This document shows, one piece after another, positions 12,056-19,572 of a stretch of DNA of 64,000 nt (positions are counted from its first letter, which is position 1; each line of letters opens with the position of its first letter). The notes beneath the pieces were generated by a model. That model did no database searches. It saw only the letters and a program-made list of their open reading frames with translations, and had not been told where the DNA came from. This DNA comes from Mesorhizobium amorphae (lineage in GTDB: Bacteria; Pseudomonadota; Alphaproteobacteria; Rhizobiales; Rhizobiaceae). The stretch is from positions 124,001-188,000 of the forward strand of contig NZ_JHQS01000017.1 of NCBI RefSeq assembly GCF_014843845.1. Reading direction: 5' to 3'. A program made the position numbers and the translations under genes.

Positions 12056-13030
12056 TTAAGCTGCCGACTTGCGCTGGAACTGGCCTGCGGCGCGGAAGCG
12101 CCAGAGGTAGCTTGGCAGGATCGTGCCGATCGACTGCGGCTGGATGCCGAGGCCTGCAAGCGTCCTGTTTTCCCTGGCGGCCGCCTCCGAGACGATGTTG
12201 TGCGAGCGCAGCTGCAGCACCTGGTCCTTGGTCAGCATTGGGTTGGGCAGCATGCCGAGGACCGACGCCTGCATGTTCGCCATCCACCACGGCACCGGCA
12301 CCAAAATCCGCTTCCGTTCGATCACGGTGAGCAGTTCTTCCATGCACTCCTTGAAGGTGAGCACCTGCGGCCCGCCGAGCTCATAGATCCGGCCGCCTTC
12401 GACCTTGCCTTCGACCGAGCGCGCCACCGCTTCGGCGACGTCGCCGACATAAACTGGCTGGAACTTGGTCAGCCCGCCGCCGAGCAGCGGCAGCATCGGC
12501 GAATAGCGCGCCATGCTGGCGAAGCGGTTGAAGAAGGCGTCCTCGGGTCCGAAATTGATCGAGGGACGGAAGATGACGGCATCCGCGATCGTCTCCAGCA
12601 CCGCCTTTTCGCCGAGCGCCTTGGTGCGGGCATAGTCCGATTGCGCGTTGAGATCCGCGCCCAGCGCCGAAATATGGGTGAGGCCGGCGCCGACAGAGCG
12701 CGCGGCTTCGGCGATGGCGCGGGAGCCGAACTCATGCACGGCAGAAAATTTCTGCCGGCCGCTCTCATGCAGGATGGCGACCAGGTTGATAACATGGTCG
12801 GCGCCCTGCACGGCACGGTCGACCGACCAGCGCACGCGCACATTGGCCTGCACCGGCTGGATCTGGCCGACATTGCCGAGCGGCTGCAGATGGCCGGCGA
12901 GATCGGGCCGGCGGACGGGTACCCTGATGCGGTAGCCGCGCTTGGCCAGTGCCCGCACGACGTGGCGGCCGACAAAACCAGACCCGCCGAACACGACGAC
13001 GAGCTTGGGGGTCTGCAGGATTTCGGTCAT
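12056..13030 (-). CDS. NDUFA9-like NAD(P)-binding epimerase-family protein
   Basis: The 324-residue protein is an atypical short-chain dehydrogenase of the complex I NDUFA9 subunit family. The N-terminal Rossmann motif VVVFGGSGFVGRHVV (about residues 11-25) binds NAD(P). The region SALGADLNAQSDYARTKALGEKAV contains the YxxxK pair. FRPSINFGPEDAFFNRFA is typical of this family. In mitochondria the homologue is an accessory subunit of complex I; bacterial members have quinone- or complex-I-linked roles that are not well defined. The start at 13030 (MTEILQTPKL) follows GGAG at a suitable distance. The gene stands alone, flanked by repeat elements on both sides. Confidence 0.85.
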   Translation of the reverse strand: MTEILQTPKLVVVFGGSGFVGRHVVRALAKRGYRIRVPVRRPDLAGHLQPLGNVGQIQPVQANVRVRWSVDRAVQGADHVINLVAILHESGRQKFSAVHEFGSRAIAEAARSVGAGLTHISALGADLNAQSDYARTKALGEKAVLETIADAVIFRPSINFGPEDAFFNRFASMARYSPMLPLLGGGLTKFQPVYVGDVAEAVARSVEGKVEGGRIYELGGPQVLTFKECMEELLTVIERKRILVPVPWWMANMQASVLGMLPNPMLTKDQVLQLRSHNIVSEAAARENRTLAGLGIQPQSIGTILPSYLWRFRAAGQFQRKSAA

Positions 13031-13096
13031 GGCTGGCTCCGGCGCTCGCAAGCTTGGCTGAAGCCGCTTCTTAATCCGTTTCGAGGCAAAGGCAAA

Positions 13097-13200
13097 GAGC
13101 GACCGGAGGTCGCTCATGACCTTGTTTCAGGGCAATTCCAGGAAAAGTGCGAAGCGGTTTTCCCGGGAAAAGCGCATGGCGCTTTCCCTTCGGAATTGCG
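13097..13200. repeat. Mosaic palindromic repeat, copy 1
   Basis: Two linked hairpins lie here. The first has perfect 8-bp arms GAGCGACC (13097-13104) and GGTCGCTC (13108-13115). The second is the element GCAATTCCAGGAAAAGTG...CGGTTTTC...GGAATTGCG (13132-13200), here enlarged by an inner AAAGCGC/GCGCTTT hairpin. Related copies occur at 29710, 51426, 53109 and 54495, all between genes. The element resembles rhizobial intergenic mosaic elements. Confidence 0.75.
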
Positions 13201-13216
13201 TCTAGACAGACCCGCC

Positions 13217-13669
13217 TCAGAACGCCTTGCCGATGCGTGCGTCGACCGAATGGCGGTTGCCGCCACGGATGACGAAGAAGAGCAGGATCGCAGCCCACAG
13301 CAGTGACTTTTCGGCGCCGGAAAAACCTTGGCCGATGGTGACCCAGTGGAACCACACAGTCACCAGAAGCACGAACATCCCGGCGAAGGCAGCCGGGCGG
13401 GTGAGCAGGCCGATGGCGATGAAAATGCCGCCGAAGAATTCGGTGCAGGACAGAAGCAGCGACCAGAACGCGCCGGGATAGAAGCCGAGGCCCTCGACCA
13501 TCTCGGCGGCGCCGAACGGATCGGCGATCTTCTGTGAGCCATGGATGGCCAGGAAGATGCCGGCGACGGCCCGCAGCATGGTTTCCGCGGCATTGTTCAG
13601 TGTGGCGTAGAGGCCGCCAAGGGCGGGAATGAAAAGGCTTTTGCTGGTGTTGTCGGTGGTTGCGGACAA
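13217..13669 (-). CDS. DoxX family membrane protein
   Basis: The 150-residue protein has four hydrophobic segments, including AVAGIFLAIHGSQKI, LLLSCTEFFGGIFIAIGLL, AFAGMFVLLVTVWFHWVTIG and LLWAAILLFFVIRGG, matching the DoxX/DoxD four-helix membrane fold. Family members include subunits of quinone oxidoreductases and many proteins of unknown function linked to oxidative stress. It is a single gene with GGGAGACCG shortly before the ATG at 13669. No substrate can be inferred. Confidence 0.85.
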   Translation of the reverse strand: MSATTDNTSKSLFIPALGGLYATLNNAAETMLRAVAGIFLAIHGSQKIADPFGAAEMVEGLGFYPGAFWSLLLSCTEFFGGIFIAIGLLTRPAAFAGMFVLLVTVWFHWVTIGQGFSGAEKSLLWAAILLFFVIRGGNRHSVDARIGKAF

Positions 13670-14056
13670 GGCGGTCTCCCTCTGTTGCTGTCATCCGCAG
13701 ACGCCCGATGGGGTCGGGCGGTGTCAAATAAACAAAAGTTGACCATTGCGACATGTTTTTCTTTGACAGCAGACGAAACGCAGAAAACCCCGCCGAAGCG
13801 GGGTTTTCCGGGTGACGTTCGTGCCGAAACCAGGGTCCAACGAGGCGGCCTGACCTGAGACGGTATCAGCTTGGCGTAAGACGCCCGCCCCAGCCCTGGA
13901 CGCATCCGACAGTAGGCACCGACCGGGCAAACCCAACCCGGACAAGCATTGGTCGCCGGGGTTGACCGGAAGGTTCAGCGACGGACGCAAAAAAATCCAC
14001 GCCTGCCCCACAGCCTCGCGCGAGAGGTCAGCTATTTATTTGAAAAGAAAAGGATT
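13670..14056. other. 387-bp gap with structured, possibly sRNA-encoding sequence
   Basis: No convincing reading frame lies between the DoxX gene and the Ldh-family gene, both on the minus strand. The gap contains an intrinsic terminator (13783-13808). On the minus strand just upstream of it lies a G/C-rich block with a CCGGG...GCCCGG hairpin (about 13925-13950), and a T7 run (A7 at about 13990 on the plus strand) lies further upstream. The layout, a structured block ending in a terminator, would fit a small RNA on the minus strand, but I could not match it to a known family. Confidence 0.3.
13783..13808. terminator. Intrinsic terminator
   Basis: Perfect 10-bp arms AAAACCCCGC (13784-13793) and GCGGGGTTTT (13798-13807) enclose a CGAA tetraloop. 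The U-run created by the arm itself makes it usable in either direction. On the minus strand it would end transcription coming from the Ldh-family gene or from a small RNA in the gap, before the DoxX promoter. Confidence 0.85.
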
Positions 14057-15058
14057 TCAGGCCGAGTAGCGCTCGGCGAATTCGGAAATGCGTTGCACCA
14101 CCGCCTTGGGCGCGTTTATGCCCCGCGCTTGCGCCTTCTCCGCCGCCTCTGCCCGGGCGCGTCCCGGCACGTGCACGCCGTAGCGCCGCCGCAGCCGGTC
14201 GAGCTGGTCTCTCATGCGCTGCTCGAAATCCGGATCGAGCAGCTTCGGCTCGATCGCAAGCACGAACAGGCCGGTTCCCGGGCTGTCCGGCCCGCCGCTG
14301 AACCAGGGTGCGTCGAGCGACCAGTTGGCGCCGGACAGACCGGCCGCCAGCACCTCGACCATCAGCGCGATGTTGGCGCCGCGCTGGCCGCCGAAGGCAA
14401 GCATGGCGCCCTTCATGGCCGCCGCCGCATCGGTGGTCGGATTGCCGCTGGCGTCCAACGCCCAGCCTTCGGGGATCTTCCTGCCGTCCTCGGCCGCCTT
14501 GCGGATGTTGACGAAGGCAGTAGCACTCGACGACTGGTCGATGACCAAAGGCGATCCGTCGGCGGCGGGTGCGGCAAACGACATCGGGTTGGTGCAGTAG
14601 ACCGGCTTGACCGAGCCTGAGCCGGCAAGCACCGCCGGCCCGTTGGTGGCGGCGAAGGACACCAGCCCAAGTGCTGCCAACCGGCCGGTGAAATAGCCGA
14701 GCGCGCCGCACGTATAGGCGTTCTTCTGCGAGAAGATCGAGACGCCGAACAGTTTTGCGGCCTTGGCGAGATCGTCGATCGTGCGGTCAAAGCCGGTATG
14801 GGCAAGGCCGCCACGCGCGTCGGAAAGATAGACGGCGAGCGCCGGCCTGGTGATGACGGGATCGGCATTGCCGTCAATGCGGCCGGCTTCGATCGCTTCC
14901 AGATAATCGATGAAATGCGTCAGCCCGACGGAGGTCAGCCCTTCTGCCTCGGCCGCGACGATCGAAGCGGCGAGCGACTGCGCTGCTTCCTCATTGGCGC
15001 CGGCGCCCAGCGCCGCCATCCGGCACAATCCGGTTGCCTGCTCGAGACTGAGTTGCAT
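14057..15058 (-). CDS. Ldh family oxidoreductase (malate/L-lactate dehydrogenase type)
   Basis: The 333-residue protein belongs to the Ldh2/MDH2 family of NAD(P)H-dependent dehydrogenases, which includes delta1-piperideine-2-carboxylate and delta1-pyrroline-2-carboxylate reductases as well as ureidoglycolate dehydrogenases. Signature stretches are GLTSVGLTHFIDYLEAI, the TNGPAVLAGSGS loop and the CTNPMSFAAPA / LVIDQSSS segments. It lies just downstream, on the same strand, of a polar amino-acid ABC transporter. A role in reducing a cyclic imino acid derived from lysine, ornithine or a related compound is therefore more likely than a lactate dehydrogenase role, but this is inference. Confidence 0.8.
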   Translation of the reverse strand: MQLSLEQATGLCRMAALGAGANEEAAQSLAASIVAAEAEGLTSVGLTHFIDYLEAIEAGRIDGNADPVITRPALAVYLSDARGGLAHTGFDRTIDDLAKAAKLFGVSIFSQKNAYTCGALGYFTGRLAALGLVSFAATNGPAVLAGSGSVKPVYCTNPMSFAAPAADGSPLVIDQSSSATAFVNIRKAAEDGRKIPEGWALDASGNPTTDAAAAMKGAMLAFGGQRGANIALMVEVLAAGLSGANWSLDAPWFSGGPDSPGTGLFVLAIEPKLLDPDFEQRMRDQLDRLRRRYGVHVPGRARAEAAEKAQARGINAPKAVVQRISEFAERYSA

Positions 15059-15073
15059 GGCGATGGGTTCCTA

Positions 15074-15152
15074 AGTGAGTAGGGAGTAGTCAGTAGTGAA
15101 AACGAGTCAGCGAATGGCCGACTACACCCTATTCGCTACTCACCACTCACTA
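15074..15152. repeat. Imperfect inverted repeat of GAGTAG/CTACTC units
   Basis: AGTGAGTAGGGAGTAG (about 15074-15089) is mirrored by CTACTCACCACTCACT (15136-15151), with further GTAG/CTAC units between. The right end overlaps the stop codon of the permease gene. It may act as a hairpin between permease and Ldh-family genes. Similar ACTACTC/GAGTAG elements are common between rhizobial genes. Confidence 0.5.
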
Positions 15153-15959
15153 GCCAATCTTGTTCGGGATCCGCGCTTCGATCCGGCTGAAGGCGAAAAC
15201 GAGAATGCCGGTGATCGCCATATAGATCAACGCCAGCAGCAGCAAGGGTTCATAGGTGAGGTAGGTGTCCTGTCGCACCTTGGACGAGACGGCGAAGATG
15301 TCGATGACGCTGATCGTCGCCACCAGCGGCGTTGACTTCAATTGCAGCACGGTTTCGCCGGTCAGCGTCGGCAGCGCCCGATAGATGGCCTGCGGCAGCC
15401 AGATGCGCCGGAAAATCTTCCAGCGACTCATGCCAAAGGCGCGGGCGGCCTCGAGTTGGCCCTTCGGCACGCCGGCAAAGGCCCCCCGCATCACCTCGCC
15501 CTCATAGCCGGCAAAAGACAGTGTCAGCGCCAGCACGCCATAGGGCCAGGCCTGGCGGAGATAGGGCCACATCCAGGATTCGCGGATCCAGGGGTATTGT
15601 GGAAACAGCGAGCCCAGCCCGTAATAGAGCAGCCAGAGCTGGATCAGCAGCGGCGTTCCCCGGATCACGGTGCAGAAGGCCTTGGCGGGGGCGGAAAACC
15701 AGAACGGGCCGGCGGCCTGCGCCAGCCCGAGCGGCACCGCGAGCAGGAAGCCCAGGAAGCAGGTGACGGCCAGGATCCACAGCGACCGCCAGATGCCCAG
15801 CAATCCCATTTCGTAATATCGCGGCAGCCAGTCCCAGCGCATGAAGAAGGCGGCGCCGAGGACCAGCGCCAGCGCGATCAGGATCAGCACGATGCGATGC
15901 GGCTGCAGCCACAGCGACGTGCGCGCGGCGGCGTTGACGATGGTCGCTTCACCGGCCAT
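15150..15959 (-). CDS. Amino-acid ABC transporter permease (HisM/OccM type)
   Basis: The 269-residue inner-membrane permease belongs to the polar amino-acid (HAAT) family. It has an N-terminal anchor (IVLILIALALVLGAAFF), several further membrane segments and the EAA loop GYEGEVMRGAFAGVPKGQLEAARAFGMS, where the ATPase docks. The start at 15959 overlaps the stop of the next permease upstream by ATGA, showing translational coupling. The pair forms the membrane channel for the binding protein at 16838 and the ATPase at 17689. Confidence 0.92.
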   Translation of the reverse strand: MAGEATIVNAAARTSLWLQPHRIVLILIALALVLGAAFFMRWDWLPRYYEMGLLGIWRSLWILAVTCFLGFLLAVPLGLAQAAGPFWFSAPAKAFCTVIRGTPLLIQLWLLYYGLGSLFPQYPWIRESWMWPYLRQAWPYGVLALTLSFAGYEGEVMRGAFAGVPKGQLEAARAFGMSRWKIFRRIWLPQAIYRALPTLTGETVLQLKSTPLVATISVIDIFAVSSKVRQDTYLTYEPLLLLALIYMAITGILVFAFSRIEARIPNKIG

Positions 15960-16669
15960 CAGCGTGCGTCCTTGATAGAAGGCATGCCGCGCCTTGCCCG
16001 CGCTTCGACGCGACCGATGAGGAAGTTCGAAACCAGCGACACGATGAGATAGAGAACGCCAGCGGCCAAAAAGAAAGTTAAATAGGCTTTGGTCACGCCC
16101 CCAGCCTGCCGCGTTGTCAGCGCCAGTTCTTTGAAGCCGACCACTGCCAGAAGAGCCGTGTCCTTGGTGGCGATCAGCCACAGATTGGCGAGCCCGGGTA
16201 AGGCGAAAGGCAGCATGGCCGGCAGCGTTATGCGCCGCAGCATCAGGCCGGGCGGCATGCCGTAGGCGCGAGCGGCCTCGATCTGCCCCTGCGGGACGGC
16301 CAATATCGCGCCACGGATCACTTCGGTCGAATAGGCACCCTGCACGAAGCCGAGAACTGCGATGCCGGCCGCGAGCCCACTAATGTCGATGAGTTGGTAA
16401 CCGAGTGCCGCCAGCAGCTGGTTTATCAGATCGGTGCCGGCATAGTAGAGCAGCAGGATCAGCACCAGTTCGGGCACGGCGCGCACGACGGTGGTGTAGA
16501 CGGCGAGTAGGTCTCGCACCACAGGACCGCCATAGAGCTTTCCAAAGGCGCCGGCCGTGCCGATCAGAAGACCGAGGCAAGTGGCGCCGAGCGCGATCTC
16601 GAGGGAATGCAGAAGCCCGATCAGAAGCGCTTCGCCCCAGCCCGGCGGGTAGGGCGAAAGAAGCTCCAT
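15959..16669 (-). CDS. Amino-acid ABC transporter permease (HisQ/OccQ type)
   Basis: This second permease of the importer has the HisQ-like core, with EAA loop AYSTEVIRGAILAVPQGQIEAARAYGMP and the family stretch YTTVVRAVPELVLILLLYY. Five or so membrane segments are visible. The start is uncertain: ATG at 16669 (MELLSPYPPGWGEALLIG) fits homologous permeases, whereas a TTG at 16720 would add 17 residues. Its stop overlaps the start of the downstream permease by ATGA. With its partner it probably carries a cationic or polar amino acid such as arginine, ornithine or octopine-like compounds. Confidence 0.9.
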   Translation of the reverse strand: MELLSPYPPGWGEALLIGLLHSLEIALGATCLGLLIGTAGAFGKLYGGPVVRDLLAVYTTVVRAVPELVLILLLYYAGTDLINQLLAALGYQLIDISGLAAGIAVLGFVQGAYSTEVIRGAILAVPQGQIEAARAYGMPPGLMLRRITLPAMLPFALPGLANLWLIATKDTALLAVVGFKELALTTRQAGGVTKAYLTFFLAAGVLYLIVSLVSNFLIGRVEARARRGMPSIKDAR

Positions 16670-16784
16670 GATGCCGGCCGCCGAGGCCGGAAGAAGTGCG
16701 TCGATCAGCTTCGCCCCCAAATGGCTGGCGCCGGCCGCGGGCTGCGCCCGTCAGCGGAAAGCATGCGTGGACAGATTTCGGCGA

Positions 16785-16817
16785 GACTGCACGGCGCGCA
16801 TTACGCGCCGTGCAGTC
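16785..16817. other. 14-bp perfect hairpin inside the ABC operon
   Basis: GACTGCACGGCGCG (16785-16798) and its exact complement (16804-16817) enclose a five-base loop. It sits just downstream of the binding-protein gene and before the permease genes, with no T-run. Hairpins at this position are known in other ABC operons to protect the binding-protein message and lower permease expression, and that is the likely role here. Confidence 0.7.
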
Positions 16818-16837
16818 ATTCGCTCGTGCACGGGCCG

Positions 16838-17632
16838 TCAGTTCGACTGGCTGTCTTCGCCGTAGATGTCGAAATCGAAGTATTTCTTCGAGATCTCTTC
16901 ATACTTGCCGTTGGCGCGGATGGCCTTGATGCCGGCGTTGATCTTGTCCTTCAGCTCGGTGTCTTCCTTGCGGATGCCGGCGCCGACGCCGGGACCCAGA
17001 ACTTCTACGTCCGGAGCCACCATGCCCTTCAGGTCGCAGCATCCCTTGCCTTGATCGGACTTGAGGAACTCGCCGAGTGCGATCGAATCGGCCTGCACCG
17101 CGTCGACACGGCCGGCTGCGAGGTCCTGGTTGGCCTCGTCCTGGGTCTGGTATTCCTTGATTTCCGCCGCACCGGTGAAGTGCTTCTTGGCGTAGACGGC
17201 ATGCACGGTCGACACCTGCACCCCGATGACCTTGCCCTTGAGGTCATCCGGCGTGGCGCCGAACTTCTGGTCCTTCGGCCCGATGATGGCGGTCGGCGTG
17301 TTGTAATACTTGTCGGAGAAGTCGATCGTTTTCTTGCGCTCGTCAGTGATCGACATCGAGCTGGCGATGACGTCGATCTTCTTGGTGGTCAGCGCCGGGA
17401 TGATGCCGTCCCAGGCGACGGGGGTGATGACACAGTCGAGCTTTTCTTCAGCGCAGACGGCGTCGATGAAATCGATCTCCCAGCCGACCCATTTGCCCGA
17501 GGCGTCGGGCGACGTGAAGGGCGGGTAGGGCTCGGCGGCGACGCCGATCTTGACCGGATCGGCCTTGGCCACGCCCATGGCGGCGACGCCGAGCAGCAGC
17601 GCCGCGGCGAGTGTCTTCAGAACAGTCTTCAT
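16838..17632 (-). CDS. Amino-acid ABC transporter substrate-binding protein
   Basis: The 264-residue periplasmic binding protein (SBP family 3) starts with a signal peptide, MKTVLKTLAAALLLGVAAM with cleavage near AKA-DP. The mature part has the family pattern IGVAAEPYPPFTSPDASGKWVG followed by GWEIDFIDAVC, and TTKKIDVIASSMSITDERKKTIDFSDKYY. The acidic and aromatic pocket residues resemble arginine/ornithine/octopine-type binders, but the ligand cannot be fixed. Adjacent cysteines (GCCDLKG) near residue 199 are unusual in the second lobe. It is the first structural gene downstream of the ATPase on the minus strand. Confidence 0.93.
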   Translation of the reverse strand: MKTVLKTLAAALLLGVAAMGVAKADPVKIGVAAEPYPPFTSPDASGKWVGWEIDFIDAVCAEEKLDCVITPVAWDGIIPALTTKKIDVIASSMSITDERKKTIDFSDKYYNTPTAIIGPKDQKFGATPDDLKGKVIGVQVSTVHAVYAKKHFTGAAEIKEYQTQDEANQDLAAGRVDAVQADSIALGEFLKSDQGKGCCDLKGMVAPDVEVLGPGVGAGIRKEDTELKDKINAGIKAIRANGKYEEISKKYFDFDIYGEDSQSN

Positions 17633-17688
17633 GTCAGAACTCCCAGTTTGTTGTTGGTTCCCGGATCTTCGCCCACTTTCGGTCTGAT

Positions 17689-18501
17689 CTAGCCGATGTT
17701 GCGGATGAATTGTTTGAGCCTTTCGGATTTCGGTGCACCGAAGATCTGCTCCGGCGGCCCTTCTTCCTCGACCAGCCCGTTGTAGAGGTAGACGACATGC
17801 GTCGCGACTTCGCGGGCGAACTTCATCTCATGGGTGACCAGCACCATGGTGCGGCCTTCGCGCGCCAGGTCGCCGATCACCTTCAGCACCTCGCCGACCA
17901 GTTCCGGGTCGAGCGCCGAGGTCGGTTCGTCGAACAGCATGACGCGCGGATTGATCGCCAATGCGCGGGCGATCGCAGCCCGCTGCTGCTGGCCGCCAGA
18001 CAGATAGGCCGGATAGACGTCGCGCTTTTCGGCGAGGCCAACGCGGGCAAGCAGCTTTTCGGCCTGGGCGATCGCCTCGTCACGCTTGACGCCAAGCACG
18101 TGCACCGGAACCTCGATGACGTTCTCGATCAGCGTCATGTGGCTCCACAGGTTGAAGTTCTGGAACACCATGCCGAGCTTGGAGCGGATGCGTTCGATCT
18201 GCCTGCGGTCGGCCGGAACGGTATGGCCGTGGCTGTCGGCCTTCAGCTTGATCTCCTCGCCATTGACGCGGATGATGCCACTGGTCGGATTTTCCAGGCA
18301 GTTGATGCAGCGCAGCAGCGTCGACTTGCCGGAGCCTGAGCCGCCGATGATGGCAATGACCTCGCCGTCGCGCGCCGACAGCGAGACGCCCTTCAGCACA
18401 TGCAGTTGGCCAAATTTCTTGTGCAGGTTCTCGACATGGATGGCTTCGGCAGCGCCGTCTTGCGCCGTATGTTTCAGTGCGGGAGCCGTAGCCGACGCCA
18501 T
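17689..18501 (-). CDS. Amino-acid ABC transporter ATP-binding protein (HisP/OccP type)
   Basis: The 270-residue ATPase energises the neighbouring permeases. Walker A is GGSGSGKST, the Q-loop lies in GMVFQNFNLWSHMT, the signature is YLSGGQQQR, Walker B is VMLFDEPTSALDPE and the switch histidine is in VLVTHEMKFAREV. The ADSHGHTVPADRRQ insertion before the Q-loop is typical of HisP/OccP proteins. The ATG at 18501 is preferred; a further ATG at 18537 would add 12 residues. It is the first gene of the minus-strand operon and is divergent from the deiminase-like gene at 18697. Confidence 0.92.
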   Translation of the reverse strand: MASATAPALKHTAQDGAAEAIHVENLHKKFGQLHVLKGVSLSARDGEVIAIIGGSGSGKSTLLRCINCLENPTSGIIRVNGEEIKLKADSHGHTVPADRRQIERIRSKLGMVFQNFNLWSHMTLIENVIEVPVHVLGVKRDEAIAQAEKLLARVGLAEKRDVYPAYLSGGQQQRAAIARALAINPRVMLFDEPTSALDPELVGEVLKVIGDLAREGRTMVLVTHEMKFAREVATHVVYLYNGLVEEEGPPEQIFGAPKSERLKQFIRNIG

Positions 18502-18630
18502 TACGCTTTCGGTGCTCCGCGGAGCGGCCGGACCCATCGCTGCTGCAATCGTTTACCCATTACCCGTCGCAAAACAGAAGTTCCCTGTCGCAAGATGGAC
18601 CGTTCCGCTTGCCTCCGTCAACCACGGTTT

Positions 18631-18642
18631 TTGGACCATTGA
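18631..18642. promoter_or_regulatory. TTGGACCATTGA motif in a divergent promoter region
   Basis: The 12 bases TTGGACCATTGA lie in the intergenic region between the amino-acid ABC operon and the deiminase-like gene. The identical 12-mer occurs at 37876-37887, in front of the FadR-type regulator gene. FadR-family operators often contain TGGT-N3-ACCA-type symmetry, so a shared GntR-family regulator is possible but not proven. Confidence 0.3.
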
Positions 18643-18696
18643 TCACAGCCTGTTGTGGTGGTTAGTGGCGGCAACGGACGTTTTAGGGAGAAGTTG

Positions 18697-19572
18697 GTGG
18701 GCAAAACATTCGGGTCGCAGTCCATGGCCGGGCAGCTTGAGCGCGTGCTGATGCGCTCCGCCACCAGTGCCATGCGCCATGCCAGGGCTTCGGAGTGGCA
18801 CTATGGTCCAGGCTTCGATCCAGGCAAGGCCGCCGCCCAGCATGAGGCGCTGGCCAGGCTTGTGGCGGGCTCGGGCGCCGAGATCGAATGGTTGACCGAC
18901 GCCGATGACGGGCTTGCCGATTCCGTCTTCACCCACGACCCCTCGCTGATGACCGACCATGGCGCCATCATCCTCGCCATGGGCAAGGCGCTGCGCCGTG
19001 ACGAACCGGCATTGCACGAAGCCGCCTATAGGCGCATGGACATTCCCGTCCTTGGCCGCATCGAAAGCCCCGGCCAGGTCGAGGGTGGCGACTGCGTCTG
19101 GGTGGACAAAACCACGCTGGCCGTGGGCCGCGGCGTGCGCACCAACCAGGACGGCATCCAGCAGCTTGCGAACCTGCTGACGCCGAAGGGTATCCAGGTC
19201 TATGGCTTCGACCTGCCGTTGTGGCACGGCGAGGAGGCCTGCCTGCACCTGATGTCGGTGATCAGCCCGCTGGCCGACGATCTGGCGCTGGTCTACGCGC
19301 CGCTGCTGCCGGCTGCCTTCTACCAGATGCTGCGCGCCCGCGGCATTCGCCTGGTCGAGGGCGACGGCGACGAATTCTTCGCCTCCAACGGGCTCAGCCT
19401 CAACGTGTTGCCGACCGCGCCGCACCAGGTCATCGCGGTCGCCGGTTTTCCGAAGACCGCAGCCGCCATGCAGGCCGCCGGCTGCACGGTCTCGACCTTC
19501 GAGGCCGACGCTCTGTGCATCGCCTGCGAGGGCGGTCCGACCTGCCTCACGCGTCCGGTGCTCAGACAATGA
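18697..19572 (+). CDS. Arginine deiminase-fold guanidino hydrolase (DDAH/amidinotransferase-like)
   Basis: The 291-residue protein has the guanidine-modifying enzyme fold shared by arginine deiminase, dimethylarginine hydrolase and amidinotransferases. The catalytic elements can be seen: the acidic VEGGDCVW motif, the histidine in CLHLMSVISPL, and the nucleophilic cysteine in the C-terminal CEGGPTCLTRPV. Such enzymes hydrolyse a guanidinium to ureido or citrulline-type products. The GTG at 18697 was chosen because AGGGAG lies six bases before it. Its TGA overlaps the ATG of the decarboxylase gene (ATGA). Context with a polar amino-acid importer and a TPP decarboxylase points to guanidino-compound breakdown; the exact substrate is open. 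Confidence 0.85.
   Translation: MGKTFGSQSMAGQLERVLMRSATSAMRHARASEWHYGPGFDPGKAAAQHEALARLVAGSGAEIEWLTDADDGLADSVFTHDPSLMTDHGAIILAMGKALRRDEPALHEAAYRRMDIPVLGRIESPGQVEGGDCVWVDKTTLAVGRGVRTNQDGIQQLANLLTPKGIQVYGFDLPLWHGEEACLHLMSVISPLADDLALVYAPLLPAAFYQMLRARGIRLVEGDGDEFFASNGLSLNVLPTAPHQVIAVAGFPKTAAAMQAAGCTVSTFEADALCIACEGGPTCLTRPVLRQ

Noticed and set aside
13724..14011. A 95-codon minus-strand frame in the DoxX-Ldh gap
   Set aside because: It runs straight through the intrinsic terminator hairpin, which a real gene would not.
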